A DNA stretch of 64,000 nt from Epiperipatus broadwayi (taxonomy: Eukaryota; Onychophora; Udeonychophora; Euonychophora; Peripatidae). The stretch spans positions 186,001 through 250,000 of the forward strand of contig JAQFVV010006355.1 in assembly GCA_028023455.1 (NCBI GenBank). The letters are read 5' to 3'. The translations under genes were made by a program, and so were the position numbers. The notes under the pieces are model-generated. The model worked only from the letters and a program-made list of their open reading frames with translations. It searched no databases and was not told the DNA's origin. This document shows positions 31,331 through 45,520 of this stretch, piece by piece (within the stretch, counting starts at the first letter, position 1; every line of letters begins with the position of its first letter).

Positions 31331-33716
31331 GTAAGATTGACAAGATTCAAGGATCTGATAATTATTAGTTTATTTAATGATAAATTGTTGCTTTATATTT
31401 AATTAAGATTTTGAATGAAATAAAAAATATTGCTTATCTTTGAGTTCAATTGATGCCAAAGGTTCGTTTATGGATTTTATTATAGGGTACTTTATTTTGA
31501 TTTAAAAAAAAAAAAATCATAAATGTTTTAAAATTCAATATTTATTCTAAAATGTGATTGTATTTATTCTCAATAGAAATAATGAAGTTTATTAGAATAT
31601 AAATCTAATATTATGGGTTAATTAGATAAATTCTGAAAAAAATCATATATATATTTATCTTAAACTCAAAAAAAAAAATAGCAATAAAAATATAAGAAAA
31701 TTATATGCGTGAGCTGGAGATTTATAGCCCCAATCTAAAAGATATACAGATTCATGTAGTACGAAAAGCCCTTGTCTTGCAAGACTAAATTGCAGAGCCA
31801 ATTTTGTAATACTTCAATTGATTCAGAAAAGTTAATGTTGATAAGGAATTGAGAAATACTTAGAATATTAAATTAAAAATCCAAATTAATAAATAATAAT
31901 TTATTATTTGTTAATGCTCAATGCTTATTGTGGTTTTATGGCAATGAACATTTTATAATTCAGTTATGTCTAAGTTGTTTTATTAACTAAAACACATTGG
32001 AAATTGAACCTTCATAAAACTATTAAAACAATGGCATATATTATAATTAATTATTAGTAAGCAATTTCCTGCAGTTTTAAAAGGATAAATTTTCAAGTTG
32101 AATAATTTGTAAACCGATTTCCATCTGAAAAAAGAAAAGCCTCTAAATAGTCGAATAAATGGAAGACGTTCAATTAGTTTGGTGCTTAAACGTCATTTGA
32201 TTTTCTGACTACATAATAAGTAAATAGATTCTATAGTTGTTGAATAAACAACAAATCACTAGATGTTTTAATTATTTTGAACTCAATCAAAATGTATAAG
32301 ATAATAATTTCCTCTCATCTGATACTGAGGTAATCAGCCTAATATATGTATCTTTAACTCACTTTAATTTACATTATAATGTATTCAAAAGAGCATAATC
32401 TTTATGGTTATTGATGCTTGTAAAGATATTTTCAAATGTATAACAAATTTTCTGTATAATCTAGTGAAAAAGATGTATCAGAAGCTAATTTTTTGGGTAT
32501 TGATAAATGGATCAAAATTTTAAAATAACTGCTTTTTTATTTCTAAAGTTATTTTTGTTATAGAGTGTAGAATATGTAATTAGAATGGTATTAATGTAGG
32601 CTATTTAAGCTGTAGATTTATATGAGGACTGTAGATGTCAGCTGTCACATTTTTAATGTTAAAAAATAATCTATTGTTTATTACTTGGAAGTATATAAAA
32701 GTTCAGTACCACAATCCATAGATATTAAATTCCAGAGTTCTTCACTTTATCACTGCATAAAACCACACATATTTTGAATACTCACAGTAGTGAATTTATG
32801 TATGCTAAAATTAGAAGGCCAAAACTTTACCATTAATTATGAATTTAATTATGATTTTTAATTGCTATGTTATAACTAATTTAATAATCCTTAAATATGC
32901 TTATGGTTAGAATATTGATACATTGATATGTTAGAAGAAAAAAAGAACATTGTTACATACTTCATTTAACTACTGTTCAATAAATGTATGTTATAACAAA
33001 ACAATTACGGTAATTTAAAGTAATCAATTTATTTTAACAATGATACTTTGAACACAATATTTTCATAAAAACGATCTTTTTATTTTAAATTTTAAATACG
33101 ATTTTTTTTTTTTTTACTCTTGAACCCACAACTTTATCAATGTTCCAAATACACATATAGGATTAGTTATTCAGAAGGTTGTGATGTTCACACAAGCAGG
33201 CAATCTTTACATTTAACAGACCAAATTTAAAATTATTTTTTAAACTTTTTATTAGATTATAAAAACTTTAAAAATTCAGTCGTTTTTTTATAGATAATAT
33301 ATAATTGCCTGATAAACTTGCAAAGATTATGTAAACATAACCTTTCAATGAACAATAATTCTCTAAATGATAATTTGATACACATATATTATGGTTGAAA
33401 TTTATAATATACATAGGGATTTTAAAAGTAATATATATATATATATTTCATATTTTTACAGATGCTTATATTTCAACAATTTATAATACAATATATTTAA
33501 TAATTATTTTTGGTACAGGCTTATTTTATTGTTAACATAGTTTTGTTTAATGCACGTGGCTTATGTAATAACAAATAGTCAACTGCTGAAGATCAAACTA
33601 TATAAGGATTGATAAAAAATAATTTATCTAATTCACAAAGTCACAAAATTGGCTTTAATAAGCAGGTCATTAAAATTAATTCACATCTAGAAAGAATCTT
33701 CAGATTTATTTGTAAA

Positions 33717-33800
33717 GATGTAATTTATAAAGGATATTTATGTAGACTAAGCATTCCAGATGTAATTTATAAAGGATATTTATGTAGACTAAGCATTCCA
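33717..33800. repeat. 42-bp tandem duplication
   Basis: Two exact copies of GATGTAATTTATAAAGGATA plus the next 22 bases. Confidence 0.95.
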
Positions 33801-35479
33801 GATTATTTTATATTTACTCTAAATTACAATAAATAGTTTAAACCTATCTAGGTATTTTTAGAAACTATATATCTTAGTAATAATCCATTTAATTAAGAGA
33901 ATTAAAATTACTTGCAATGTCTGACTAAATGTGTGTGTATATGTATATAAAAAATGTCAAATAAAATTAATGTTATATGCAACAAATAGTTAGATGAGAT
34001 ATTGATTAACATCCTCATTATTGAATAGTCTAGAAAATTATTGTACGCAAATATGCAGAGTATACATATGCATGCTAATTATGTAAAATATCTACTAATT
34101 ATGAGATATATCAATTATGCCTGTGCAAATAAAAAACTATGAAAATGGTCAGGGAAAGAGGATGGACAGCAGTTTTGAATATGCATATAATGTTGAGAAG
34201 AGAGGATGAGAGTAGAGCAGTAGAAATAAGCCATAAAGATGATGATAAGTATCTACAGTGAGAAAATATATAATTGTGCTCGCAACAGTGTTTAATATAA
34301 GAACAACTTTCAAGAAATCTAGTTGTATGAATGAAGATTTATACTTATTCCTTGGTATAGGGTTAATAAATTCTGATTTATGTTTTATTGTCAGTGTTGA
34401 GTGTTCATTTTAGTTTAAATGTTGACTTGTATTCAGCTGATCATAATGGATATAGCACTATTATGTTCAGATATTAGAAAGTTAAAAGATTTAAGTTGTG
34501 TTTTTTTTTGGTAGCGAAATAAAAAGTGGATTGATCATTGTATGGTCTCAATGCATGGAAGTTCATCCTGCCTGACTATACATCAGATATTCTGAAACTG
34601 CTCATAAATGCCTTTTGACAGTGTTAGCATTATGCTTTGTATCAATACAAAGATTGATAGAGAGTTCTTATTGTAAAACCTATCTATTCTATATTTCCAA
34701 TATTTAGTAACAAAAAATTCTTATGATAGGTGGAATTTCATGTGCACATGTATAAATATATAAATCAATTGCTCAAATAAGGTATAACAATCTAGCCAAT
34801 CAAATAACCTGTATTTTAGCTTACACAAAATTATAAAATATGTATATAACTACAATTTTCTAAGTAAAAACAAAATATTTTAAATTTCCTTCTACAGGAT
34901 AAAGATTTTGCAGCATTTTCCTATAAAGAAATAATAACTGAGACAACAATATGCATCAAACTATCAATTGCCAATTGATGAGTTGTTTTTTTAAGGAAAT
35001 ATTAAACTTTTAAAATATATTAATAATATCATATATATCATATTCTTTTCTGATTATTACTATGCAAAACATATGGAAAAAGTTATTCCAGGTTTTTTAT
35101 AATGAAATTTTATGCTTTCTCTCTAAAGTAATAATAAAAATAATATTGAAATTATATAGAGTTTATTTTATCTTTTTTTACAAACTTTTCAAAGAATATT
35201 TTAGCATAAACAAAATATCAAATTGAAAGGCAAAATTAATTACTTATGGTCTCTCATAAAATTTGTACTATACTATTTTTATTCTGTCACTTGACAAACA
35301 AATTGAAAACTGCTTTCTCATCTGATTGTTAGAAAAGTGCATGACCAGGAAAAATAATTACTTTCATGAAAATACCTGATATATTCTAATAAATGAATTA
35401 GCAGAGTGGACTTAATTTGGTCACTAAATATATGAAATTCGAAATGTATAAACTCTGAAGATATCAATAAATGGTACAA

Positions 35480-35497
35480 TGGCACCCAACATGGAGC
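35480..35497 (+). promoter_or_regulatory. tRNA-Lys-like primer binding site
   Basis: TGGCACCCAACATGGAGC matches the retroviral-type tRNA-Lys primer site TGGCGCCCAACGTGGGGC except for three G-to-A changes. It lies two bases after a CA, as it should behind an LTR, and 300 bp before a gag-like ORF on the same strand. Confidence 0.6.
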
Positions 35498-35802
35498 TCA
35501 TATGCTACAATGGTAATCCAGATGTAGAGTGGAAACTCATAATCCTGAAAGTTGTTTCAGAAAATGTTTTGAAAAAAAATTAGTATGACATCATATAGTA
35601 AATGAAAGAGAAATTGTGTATGTAGGTAGGGAAAAAGAGTAGTCAAGCAGATGGGTAATAAAGTAGCTAGAAGAAAAAGCGACAACAGGGGGCAGAGAGG
35701 TCAGTAAATGTAATAGTAAAATAAAAATAATAAGAAAATAAAAACCAAGCAAGATATATGAATTATAAAGAAAGATATAAAGTTAATATTACATAAAATT
35801 GT

Positions 35803-36385
35803 ATGAAATTAAGAAGTGAAAAAGATGATAAGACCATGGAAGAAGACAGAAAGGAAGAGATGAAAGATATAGGTCCATTAATAAGAAAAATATTCAAAGA
35901 GTTTAAGGCAGAATTTAAAGAAGAAATTAAAAAACAAATAAGTGAGTTTAAAGAAGAAGTTAGGGCAGAATTGAAAGAAATGAGAGGGGAGTTAGAAAAA
36001 CTAGACAAGAAGATAGAAAAGGAGACAGGGTATAGAATTGGTAGAAATAAACACAGAAAAGCAAGGAAGTACTGAGACAGAGAAGTTAGTATAAAATAAA
36101 GAAAATGTGTCGAGCATAGTTAATCCATTCTTAAAAATAAAAATGTTTTATGGGCAAGATGGAGAATCATCAGTGGACTACATAAATAGGCTTGAGAGAT
36201 ATTTTGCTATAAACAATGTCCGAGTATGACAAGTCAACAGTAGCCACTTGTCATTTATAGAACATGGCACAGGTATGGTGGGAATCCCTGTTTGAGTAAC
36301 TAGGTGACTTTATCCAAGATGAACAATCATTAGTAAAATTTTACAGGAACAAGAACCACAAAGAGGTATTCAAATATATGGTAGT
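35803..36385 (+). pseudogene. LTR-retrotransposon Gag relic
   Basis: An ATG frame of 90 codons (KDDKTMEEDRKEEMKDIGPL, FKEEVRAELKEMRGELEKLD) gives a charged coiled coil. After its stop, capsid-like text continues in neighbouring frames: FYGQDGESSVDYINRLERYF near 36,150, then NNV, TVATCH and WWESL around 36,215-36,290. This is the typical start of the Gag capsid domain in Gypsy-type elements. Together with the primer site it marks the 5' part of a plus-strand LTR element; the 5' LTR would end at about 35,478, but no second LTR or pol was found, so the element is truncated. Confidence 0.65.
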
Positions 36386-37185
36386 GCAAGTATATATATA
36401 TAAAAGTGTAAAATCATACATGGAAGAAATTATGTAAAGATTAGACTGATATCCAGACCATTGATAATTTTGTTTTCTTTTATGATGGTCTCTGATTATA
36501 TATTTTATTTGTGCAGTTAATTAGATCTTATTATATATATATAAACTATGTGATTAGTATAAATTTTTAATTGACTGCTAAAAGAGAAAGAAAAATTTTT
36601 GGTTTCTTCTTTTAAATGAAATTTAGAAAATGACCAATATCATCTTTTCTAAAATTTTGTTTAAAATATAGGAAAACAAAATTCACTTTATATTTTTATG
36701 GAGAATTAAATGTTTATTTAAAATATAAAAATATAAAAATCTAATAATCTTATTTTTTGAATTTGATATATAATATTTAACATGTAAATTAATATACTGT
36801 GTGTACACATGTGTGGAAATTGTTTCATTTACATGAAAAGATTACTAAAATGAAAAACAAAAAAATACCACAGCTATATATATATATATAATAACTAATT
36901 TTTAATTTTAGTAGACCAATCAAGTAGTGTTCCTCTTAAAATGATGGAGTGTGTCTTGTATGTGAATTTGACCCTCTTATTAATTACATTAAAATATGAG
37001 TTTGGACATAGGATAAAAATAGTTATTTAGGCCAACAATTTATATAATTAAGAATGTACTATATAAATATAATATTATGATCCAGTAAAGGTGAGATCCT
37101 GAGATGCCACTTCATTGAATTAATCTATGTTATATTTATATATTGTGGTATACACACATTTTTATTTTGTCATTTTCTATGATTT

Positions 37186-37421
37186 ATCAATTGCTAAATA
37201 AAGAAAACAATTCAAGATCAAATGCTTAATAAAAATGTTTGTTATTGAATAAATGCAAACAAGTCATTTATTTATTAAAATTAAAAGAATATTTTGTTAA
37301 ATTATCAAATGCTAAATAAAGAAAACAATTCAAGATCAAATGCTTAATAAAAATGTTTGTTATTGAATAAATGTAAACAAGTCATTTATTTATTAAAATT
37401 AAAAGAATATTTTGTTAAATT
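37186..37421. repeat. 118-bp tandem duplication
   Basis: Two nearly identical copies (few substitutions), starting ATCAAWTGCTAAATAAAGAA and ending TTTTGTTAAATT, plus the first bases of a third. Confidence 0.95.
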
Positions 37422-39049
37422 ATCAAATAACAACAATGCTTTATTAAAATTGAAAGAATAAAATTGAAAGAATAAAATCACATATTAAAAAAACAAATGT
37501 TTATAATAGTCTGCATTGTTTAAGTTACTATGGAAAGAGAAATAATTTTCTTCAGAAGGGATAGCATATACTTTCTTTCTTTAAAAGTTTTTTTGTATTT
37601 TAACATTATCTTATCTTATAAATAGAATCTTGACTTACAGCAAAGAAATTGTATTGTGAGTAGAGGACCCTGAATGGATGGAACAAGTATTCCTTCTATT
37701 TGATGTCTATGATTTAAATGGAATGATTAACAACAAAATTCTATGCTGACTGCCATTAAATTCAAGATTGTAACATCTATTTATATTGTAAATTCAAAAA
37801 GAAAAATAATTTGACATTTAAGGATTAAAATGTCTATGGAACCATTACATATATGTGTGATAGTATGAAGATGCCAAAGGAAAAACTGCAAGTTAAGAAA
37901 GTTAAAGTGAAGTTTTATGTGTAATAATATTAACAGATGTTTAGAGAAAATTTTACTTATAAACAACAGTTAAAATTATAATGATAACATTTATAAATGT
38001 TTATAAAATATTTCTTTGAAAATTAATAGCATTAACTACAATACAGTCTGTTTTGTCATCTGATAATTTAGATATCTTCATTAATAATAATCAAGTAAAG
38101 TAGAATGTTGATTAGAACATGATATTATTTGCATAATATAACTTAAAATTATACATAACTTCATAAAAATATAACTTGGTTATTATATTTTATTTTTTTC
38201 TTGTATAGTGAGGGTGAACTATAAATAAATTTTAAATGCACATTATAGGATGTTAATTACTGTTACAAATTATTTGTTCTAACCACCACCCATAAATTGA
38301 TATTTATTTTATTAAATTTATATTGCTATTATTAACAACCACTATTTAGTTTTATTATTGCATGAACCATTATATAAATATTTTATCTTACCCTATAGCA
38401 TATTGCAGATATTTCATTATCCAGTAAAATGGTTAATAAATTTTATTTTCTTTGCCAGTCAAGAGCATGCATATGGATTCATTGGTGCTCTTTATAAATT
38501 TATGACTCCATTGTACATGCAGATATGAACTATTATAAATCCATTTTTAATCAATTTATTAATTTACTCATTAAATTTTAAATTGCCTGAGTATGATATT
38601 TACTCAATATATTTATATTGTCAAAATATGTAATATATAGGTAGAGAAAAACACTTAGTTCATAATTATATTTATTCCAGATGTTTGCCCAAATGTGTAG
38701 TGCATTTAGTTTGCAGGTCAACTAGATTTGTTCAGTTATAATATTTTCAGTACATGTGGAATTACCTAATCTGAGAGCTTTACTGTTAGTTCCATTTATT
38801 ATATTAGTTGTCTAGCATGATGAGCAGTACTATCATCTTATACTATCATTTATAAATTTTTTTCATTATTAAAATAGTTTCCTTTACATTTGTCTCATCC
38901 AATAAAGGAATATTATTATGCATAAAGCATTGTTTATAGATTTTAGTATTAGTATAAATTTATTTTCATTTACTATATATTACATATCTGTAATTTTATT
39001 TAAAAAAATTAAGATAAAAATAATTCATAAGTAGCTCAAAGATTTTTTT

Positions 39050-39122
39050 CCATGTATCAAAGCAATGTCCAGGAAGCAAACCCATAAACCCAGGACAACT
39101 GCTTGTAAGGCAGCTGTGCTGA
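39050..39122 (-). mobile_element. Short tRNA-derived SINE, copy 2 (decayed)
   Basis: Matches SINE copy 1 over AGCACAGCTGCCTTACAAGC, GTTGTCCTGGGTT and the B-box region on the minus strand, with A-tail, but the 5' end including the A box is missing or replaced. Confidence 0.7.
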
Positions 39123-39561
39123 CAAAGAATTTTAAAGAACAAGGATTCTTTTAAAAAATAATGTATAAAAGTTAGAGTTTTGTTAAAAGAAAATACAGTT
39201 AACCTGGGAGAAAATTAAGTGTTGCTTCATTCTTCATAAAAGTTTTACCAAGTTATTCTTAAATAATAATTTTATTTAGGATAAACAAGGTTACATTGTC
39301 TCAAAACATAAATAGATCACCATAGAAAATAAATAAATAGAAAAACTATTAAAAGGAGGGATGGGGGAAATGATATCATTAAGTAAGTTTAAAAATAAGA
39401 AGAATCTTTTATATGAAATTAAAAATACTCTCTTTTAGTTTATATAGTTCAAAGTTAATGTGAATACACAAAGAAAATGTATGTGTGCATAAAAAAGAGT
39501 TGATTTTAAAGATACATTTAAATGTGTATATATGTGCATATAAAAGTAAGATTGAATTAAA

Positions 39562-39700
39562 TAATAATAATAATAATAATAATAAAGAAAGTAAAGTATG
39601 TAATATAAAAAGTCAAGTTAAATTCAAAGATGGCTACAAATAAACAATGGGAATAATTAATCAGCAATGGCTACAAATAAACAATGGGAATTATTAAAAA
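39562..39700. repeat. (ATA)n microsatellite and 37-bp tandem repeat
   Basis: An ATA run near 39,562-39,585, then two copies with period 37 of TGGCTACAAATAAACAATGG (39,631 and 39,668). Confidence 0.85.
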
Positions 39701-39889
39701 ATATATCATATCATAAAAAAATTAATCTAATAAGGAATGTGAACAGATAATGGGAATTTAAATAATAAATTTAATCAAAAATTAATCAAACTGAACAATA
39801 AGAGTAATAGCATAGAAATAGGTTTGGAAAAAAAGGTCATCATCAGAGATCACATAATTTTTCAAGAGTGTTATTCCAGTCAGTACAAA

Positions 39890-40180
39890 TAAATTTTATT
39901 TTGAGAATGCCAAGAAAAACATGCATTGCTAATAAGAAAAAGTATGCCACTGTACTCCCGTCTCTGACCACCCTAGCATATTTGAAAGTCTCCAATTAGC
40001 CACCATGAATATCTAACAACCTGAGCCATTTAAATATTTGTCTGCTGGACTGAAATGCAGAGAGGAACTACATTCCTCTTTAAATCTAGAATCCAAACTG
40101 GTTGGTACAACACTCATCACACAGGAGAAAGGAGCAGCCATCTATCCAGGATCACATATCTGAAAACCTATAGGTAATAT
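39890..40180. other. GC-richer block, unassigned
   Basis: About 290 bp noticeably less AT-rich than the surroundings (for example CTCCCGTCTCTGACCACCC). No open frame or repeat partner in the window. Probably an old dispersed repeat. Confidence 0.35.
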
Positions 40181-42044
40181 TAATTATTCTTTATTCCCAT
40201 TGTGTCATTAGTATATTGTAGCCATTGCAATCTTTTAAGCCTCCAGAGTCAGTGTAATAATAAATGAACTTTAACTAACATAAAAAGAATTATTTATGTG
40301 TAGTTAGTGTAAGCAGCAAACATTCCCAGAACTTTTCCAAAGCATACAAACAAACAGCTCATATGATAAAATGTGTGTGTGCATGATATATAATGTTTTT
40401 AATGCCTATGTAGTTCTCAGTTAATTTTAAAATATTTAAAATAAATTATTTTGGAAATTAGTATTTGTTGGTCAATTCTTTATTAATAACACTAATTAAA
40501 GCAGTTTATTATATTACTTTTTCATTGAGCTAGTCATGGGATATTTCAAGCGCTGGATTATGGGTCTTCCATCTAGGCATGTTAGAACCAACTCTTGGAA
40601 TCGATATTATAATTCATTTTTAATTTGTTTCCACAGGTGGCTGGTAAACAATCTAAATACTAATTTATAGAAGAACTATTATAAAAACATTATTATTAGT
40701 TATTTAAATTTTATTAGATTAAGTCATAGATATCAAAGATAATTTTAATGGTTATGTTTGACAAATAATTGCTAATGAAAATATATCCGGTGTAGAAAAT
40801 AAATAATAATGTACTAATAATTATATTAATATCATGAGACAGTTGATATTAGCTGTTTTTGATGAATTTGTTATATAACTCACTGGAATCTTCATTTGCT
40901 TCCTGTTCAGTTACATATTACCTAAGTTATTTATTATTTAATATAACAATTTGTAAACAAACATTTTTTTAAAAAGCTTTGATTGTTTAATTAGTGTGCA
41001 GTTATGAATTACTTATATAAAATTGTCTTGTCTGTATACTAATTCTATGATATACAAATTCTATGTCCATTTTATTAGGAGTAACTCAGGATCTATGTGT
41101 TGGGTCAATTTCATCATTGTTTTAAGAAAAATATTTCATAATCATATTAATATAAAAATGGAGTATGTAAAATAAGGTATACCTCTGAGGTATTTCTTAA
41201 TATTATTGTCAAGTGGTGGCTGAATCAAGATATAATAAATTGGCTATTCCAGTATATATATATGTGTGTGGGTGTGCATGTATATGTTTGTATGAAAGAG
41301 TTTAAAATAAATAGCAAATCTATTTAATCAAAAAATTTTTTAAAGACAGTGGATATAGTTGGTCATTTCTCATAACACATTTTATTTTAACAGTTTTTTA
41401 AAAGATAGGGTTAAACTAGGTTATACAATAACAAATACATTACATCAGCAACATTCTTCTTTAAAAACTAGTTCTTAATATTTAAGTCTGACTCAAAATT
41501 ACAAAATTGTGCCTGTAAATGAATTAAAAGTAGGGGAATAAATAAATGGAGATGAATAAGATCTAATGTACCACAGTATTGCAGTTTTATGTAGGATATT
41601 GTTTTCTAGAAATAATCATTGAAGTTATTTAATATCTGTCTCCCTCCTAAAAATCAAATTCATGCCTAAACATTATCTTATTTATAGATAGAAAATGATA
41701 CAAAAATAAAAAGTTCCCCAAAAGTTTTCCAATAAAATGTTTGAGGAAAGTGCGAGAGTAGTCGCAATTTTATATGTTCTGAATTAAACTACTTAGAAAA
41801 TGATTGAATATTATTTTTTATTTGGAGTAAATAAAAAAAGGTTATAGGTATCATCTTATGTTCATGTATCAGTTTTGGTACATTATCAATGCTTTCTGCA
41901 AATCTCAGGAAGGTCAATTTCTAAGATCTTGGTCTAAGATCAATTATATTTTATTATAAATTAATCATTCAAGGATTCAGTGATATACATTTTTTTATTG
42001 TTTTTGTTTGTTTTTTAAATTAGTATTTTATATATATATTGCAG

Positions 42045-42112
42045 TCACTGGTTTTTCATTAACTGCAGGAATATTTACAGTTGGACTAGTTGCAACCTTA
42101 TACACAGCTATT
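42045..42112 (+). CDS. SLC5 sodium:solute symporter, internal exon (b)
   Basis: A 68-bp exon between TATATTGCAG and GTAAGTTG. With the carried-over G it encodes VTGFSLTAGIFTVGLVATLY then TAI. This corresponds to the conserved VTG(F/L) motif after ALALN and the following membrane helix in SLC5A8-like proteins, where the next residues are GG(L/M)KAV, exactly what the next exon supplies. It ends in phase 0. Confidence 0.93.
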
Positions 42113-42286
42113 GTAAGTTGATATAACTTTTTTTTAGTTGTTCTTTAACTTTATACATACACACCTACATGCACAAAATAAAAAGAAACTGAAATTTACT
42201 TTATAAAATTAAATATATTAGTTATTTTGTAATTCAACTATAAATAATCTTCTTCTGAGCTAATGTAATATAGTGTTAATGAAAAC

Positions 42287-42590
42287 TTCCACAGAAAAGT
42301 TGATTTTTAAAAAAAATATTCACCTGTATTACTGCCTAGTGTGCTTTCAATATAACATATATATCATATTCGTGACATTACTATAAGTCATGAATATGAT
42401 ATACCTGTTATTGAAAGTATATTAGGCAGTAATACAGCTGAATATTTTTTTAAAAACCTACATTTTCTGTGAATGTTTTTATTATAAGTCATTAATATGA
42501 TATGCATGTTATATTGAAAACATGCTAGATAGTAATAAAGCTGAATATTTTTTAAAAAACTATCTTTTATGTGGATGTTTTTATTAACAG
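42287..42590. repeat. One inverted and two direct copies of a repeat of about 95 bp
   Basis: Copies at about 42,395-42,480 and 42,490-42,590 in direct orientation share GCAGTAATACAGCTGAATAT-like and TTTTCTGTGAATGTTTTTATT-like text. The segment at about 42,287-42,375 is their inverted copy. A centre of symmetry lies near 42,380 (TCATATTCGTGACATT / AAGTCATGAATATGA). Confidence 0.75.
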
Positions 42591-44069
42591 TCATGGATTA
42601 TAACGGAGATAACTAATTTAATATTAGCCTTTTAAATTTTATAAAGTTAATTCCAGAATAGTCATATGCATTAAATGCAATTTGTTGACTTGCACTTAAT
42701 TAAATGATGTTTGAACACACATTTCATATGAACTTAAAATAAAATTATTTATTTACTGTTTAATTCATTTTTCTGTTTATTCTAATCAGAGTGAAGATTA
42801 GTAATAAAATTTATTTTAATTTGAAGAAGGAGATAGTGGTGGTAATAAAAAAAAGAATTTCATTTTTTTTATAAACAATGGCTCACTGAATGTAGGGAAT
42901 GTTACCAATATGGTCTCTTAAAAACCCAAATGACAGAAAGTTAACTAAGGAGTTTATAAGGCTAAGATTAATGTAGATTCTACTAGTGAAACTCATTTTA
43001 CTAATGACAATTTAATGAAACAAGTGATGTATATATTTATATGTTTAGTTTGAAAAGATAATTTATAAGTAAAAGAAATTATATTATTAGAATTACTAGC
43101 TGTATACAAGGAATGATAATGATATTAAAATTTGGATTGTGTTTATTTTATCATTGGTTATACTTTTAGACTAAAATACTGCAAAACATATTGTATTCTA
43201 TGTTGGATAGAGTTATTGAATCAAATTTAGTAAGCAGCTATTTTTAACTGAACAAAAACAAAGAGGGGGGTAAAGAGAAAATGAGCAAAGAATCAGCAAA
43301 TAATCAGAAGTAACCCTCATAATTTAGTAATTGCAGAGAATAAACATTGATAGATTAATTAATTAAATATAAGTAATAATAGTAGGATAAGAGCAGCAAA
43401 TATCATCAGTTATCCTTTGAGACTGGATTTAAAAGAAACATAATATGAAATATTAGGGAATCTTCATCAAGCAAATGCCATTCACAAAACATTATACTAG
43501 GGCAATCATCAATAATTCTGTTATAGGTACATGCTTGAAGTACTAAAATAACTATCAAACTAATCATATGACAAAAACGCTGGAATTATTCTGAGTGTAA
43601 TGATCATTACAATAAACTTGGCTGGAATTTAAAGAGGACTTCCATTACTTTAATGTCATCTAGATAATGGATATTTATACACACATAGTTCTTATATCAT
43701 GATTTCAAAGTTTATATTTTGAAAAATAGAAATATTAAAAGTTAGAAATAGCAGAATCGTATATTAAGTTTGGGATTAAAAATGTAAAAAGGAAATATAA
43801 ATAAAAGGGGAAATAAATGATTTAAAAAGGTGACATTTAGGAGTTTTAAATGAAAGCAAAAATACATACAATACTTGATCTATTCTAGTATTCAATGATA
43901 TAATTGGAACAACTTAAAATAATGATTGATAACTTTATTGATCAATTATTAATAATAATAAAAGGTCTGATAAAGACTGTACAATATAAATAGACCATTA
44001 TGATTCAGACTGTTCATAAATATCTGAATATATTTCAATGGATTGAATAACAAAGCTCCACAATTTACA

Positions 44070-44250
44070 GAGATATATAAGTAAGTGTTTTACACACGTA
44101 CATTGGCGATTATTTATCATTTTCACATATATGTGGTCATGTGTATCAGTTGTATATGGTAGAATGGATGACTGAAGGGAGCTTGAAAGTCTGGGTTCAA
44201 ATACCTCTAATACTGCATGTGTATATGCATGTAGATATATATGTATGGTA
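44070..44250 (+). repeat. Decayed copy of the hammerhead-SINE repeat
   Basis: ACATTGGCGATTATTTATCA through GGTTCAAAT aligns by eye with the right arm of the 46.4-47.3 kb foldback (TATTGGTGATTATTTATC ... GAGTTCGAAT). Just upstream, GTAAGTGTTTTACACACGTA is what is left of the hammerhead: stem II is recognisable but the CTGATGA and GAAA blocks are damaged or deleted. Confidence 0.6.
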
Positions 44251-45154
44251 AAACAAAAATGTCAAATTATTATTTTCCTTAATTATATAGGGATTAACAG
44301 ATATAAATAAATAATAAACTTATATATAATATCCACACATATACTCTAGTATAAAAATATTATTGAAATTCTTAATATTAACTTGATTTTAAAATTAGTT
44401 AATGACTCAATTTAAAATCTGTATTTTTATCTGACATTAAAAAAATATATCTGGGAATTTATTTTATATGACATAAAATTTAAGTATTTACTTTTAAAAC
44501 AAATCTAGAAGTTAATTACCAAAATTAGCATGTGAATGTCAATATGTATTTTACTCATTAGTAAATCTCTTTCATCTGTGCTTCATATATATGTAAAATA
44601 TGAGAAGCAACTTAAATAGTGTTATAGAAACAGATTTTTTCTGTGCTTTAAAATGTATTACCACTAGAGTCTTTCAAGATTAAACTAGTTTTTCATATAC
44701 ATTTCCAGTATTGTATGTCCTGGTTAATGGATATTTAAAATAAAAGTTGGCAGTCCTTAACTCAGTTGAATTGATTTCTGAACTTCAGCTATAGTAAGTA
44801 GTTTCTGGTACACACATATTGGATTACAAAACATCTTTCTTACTTTATTTTGTTTGAGAGTTCAAACTGGACCAACATAGAAACTAGGAACAACTGTCCT
44901 TTTTTTGAAGCTGTTTAGTGAATATAATAATTTCATCAAAACTGAACATACTATTTATAGTAGATAATATGGAATTTATAAACTAGAAATGAAATAAGTA
45001 TTTCTATTTTTAATAAATAAAAACAAAATTCTAACTAAATTACAATTGTTCCATTTATTTAAATTTATATTATTCAAAACCAAATATAGTTTGATTTAAA
45101 AAAAAATCTTTCTTAATCTTTAAGTACAAACAAGAATTGGCTTTAGCATTGAGA

Positions 45155-45520
45155 ACAGATTATATTTCCCTGTTTGATGAGGTTTATTTAAACTTCTTTG
45201 AATTAATAATTTCACACTTTGCAGTCAAGTTGCAGTCTCCTAGTATTAGATCATATATAAAGGTAAATTTTCACTTTTATTGTTTAAAGGTGATTGCCTT
45301 AACAACAGATTGAGGTTGTTGATTGTGATTGATATTGATATTGTTTAAGAGTTGACTGCTTTCATATTACATATGGTATATTTATGTAATTTAGTTTATA
45401 TACATATATAAATGCCATTAAAACACAAGTCAACACTTAGACAATCCCAATATCAATAAGGAATCAACAATTTAAACTGTTGTCAAGGCAATCTCCTTTT
45501 AACAATAAAAGTGAAATATA
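45155..45520. repeat. Dispersed repeat ending in a foldback
   Basis: TTTCACTTTTATTGTTTAAA followed by GTGATTGCCTTAACAACAG (from 45,262) is inverted at 45,425-45,520 (CTGTTGTCAAGGCAATCTCC). The preceding part, TTTATTTAAACTTCTTTG to AGTTGCA, recurs at about 62,185-62,245, so it belongs to a dispersed family. Confidence 0.7.

Larger units (their letters stand above)
31331..42044 (+). other. SLC5 intron (10.7 kb)
   Basis: GTAAGA...TTGCAG intron. It contains the tandem repeats, LTR-retrotransposon relic and SINE listed separately. Stretches 31.4-33.7, 33.8-35.4, 36.4-37.1, 37.5-39.0 and 40.2-42.0 kb are AT-rich with nothing further I could support. Confidence 0.8.
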
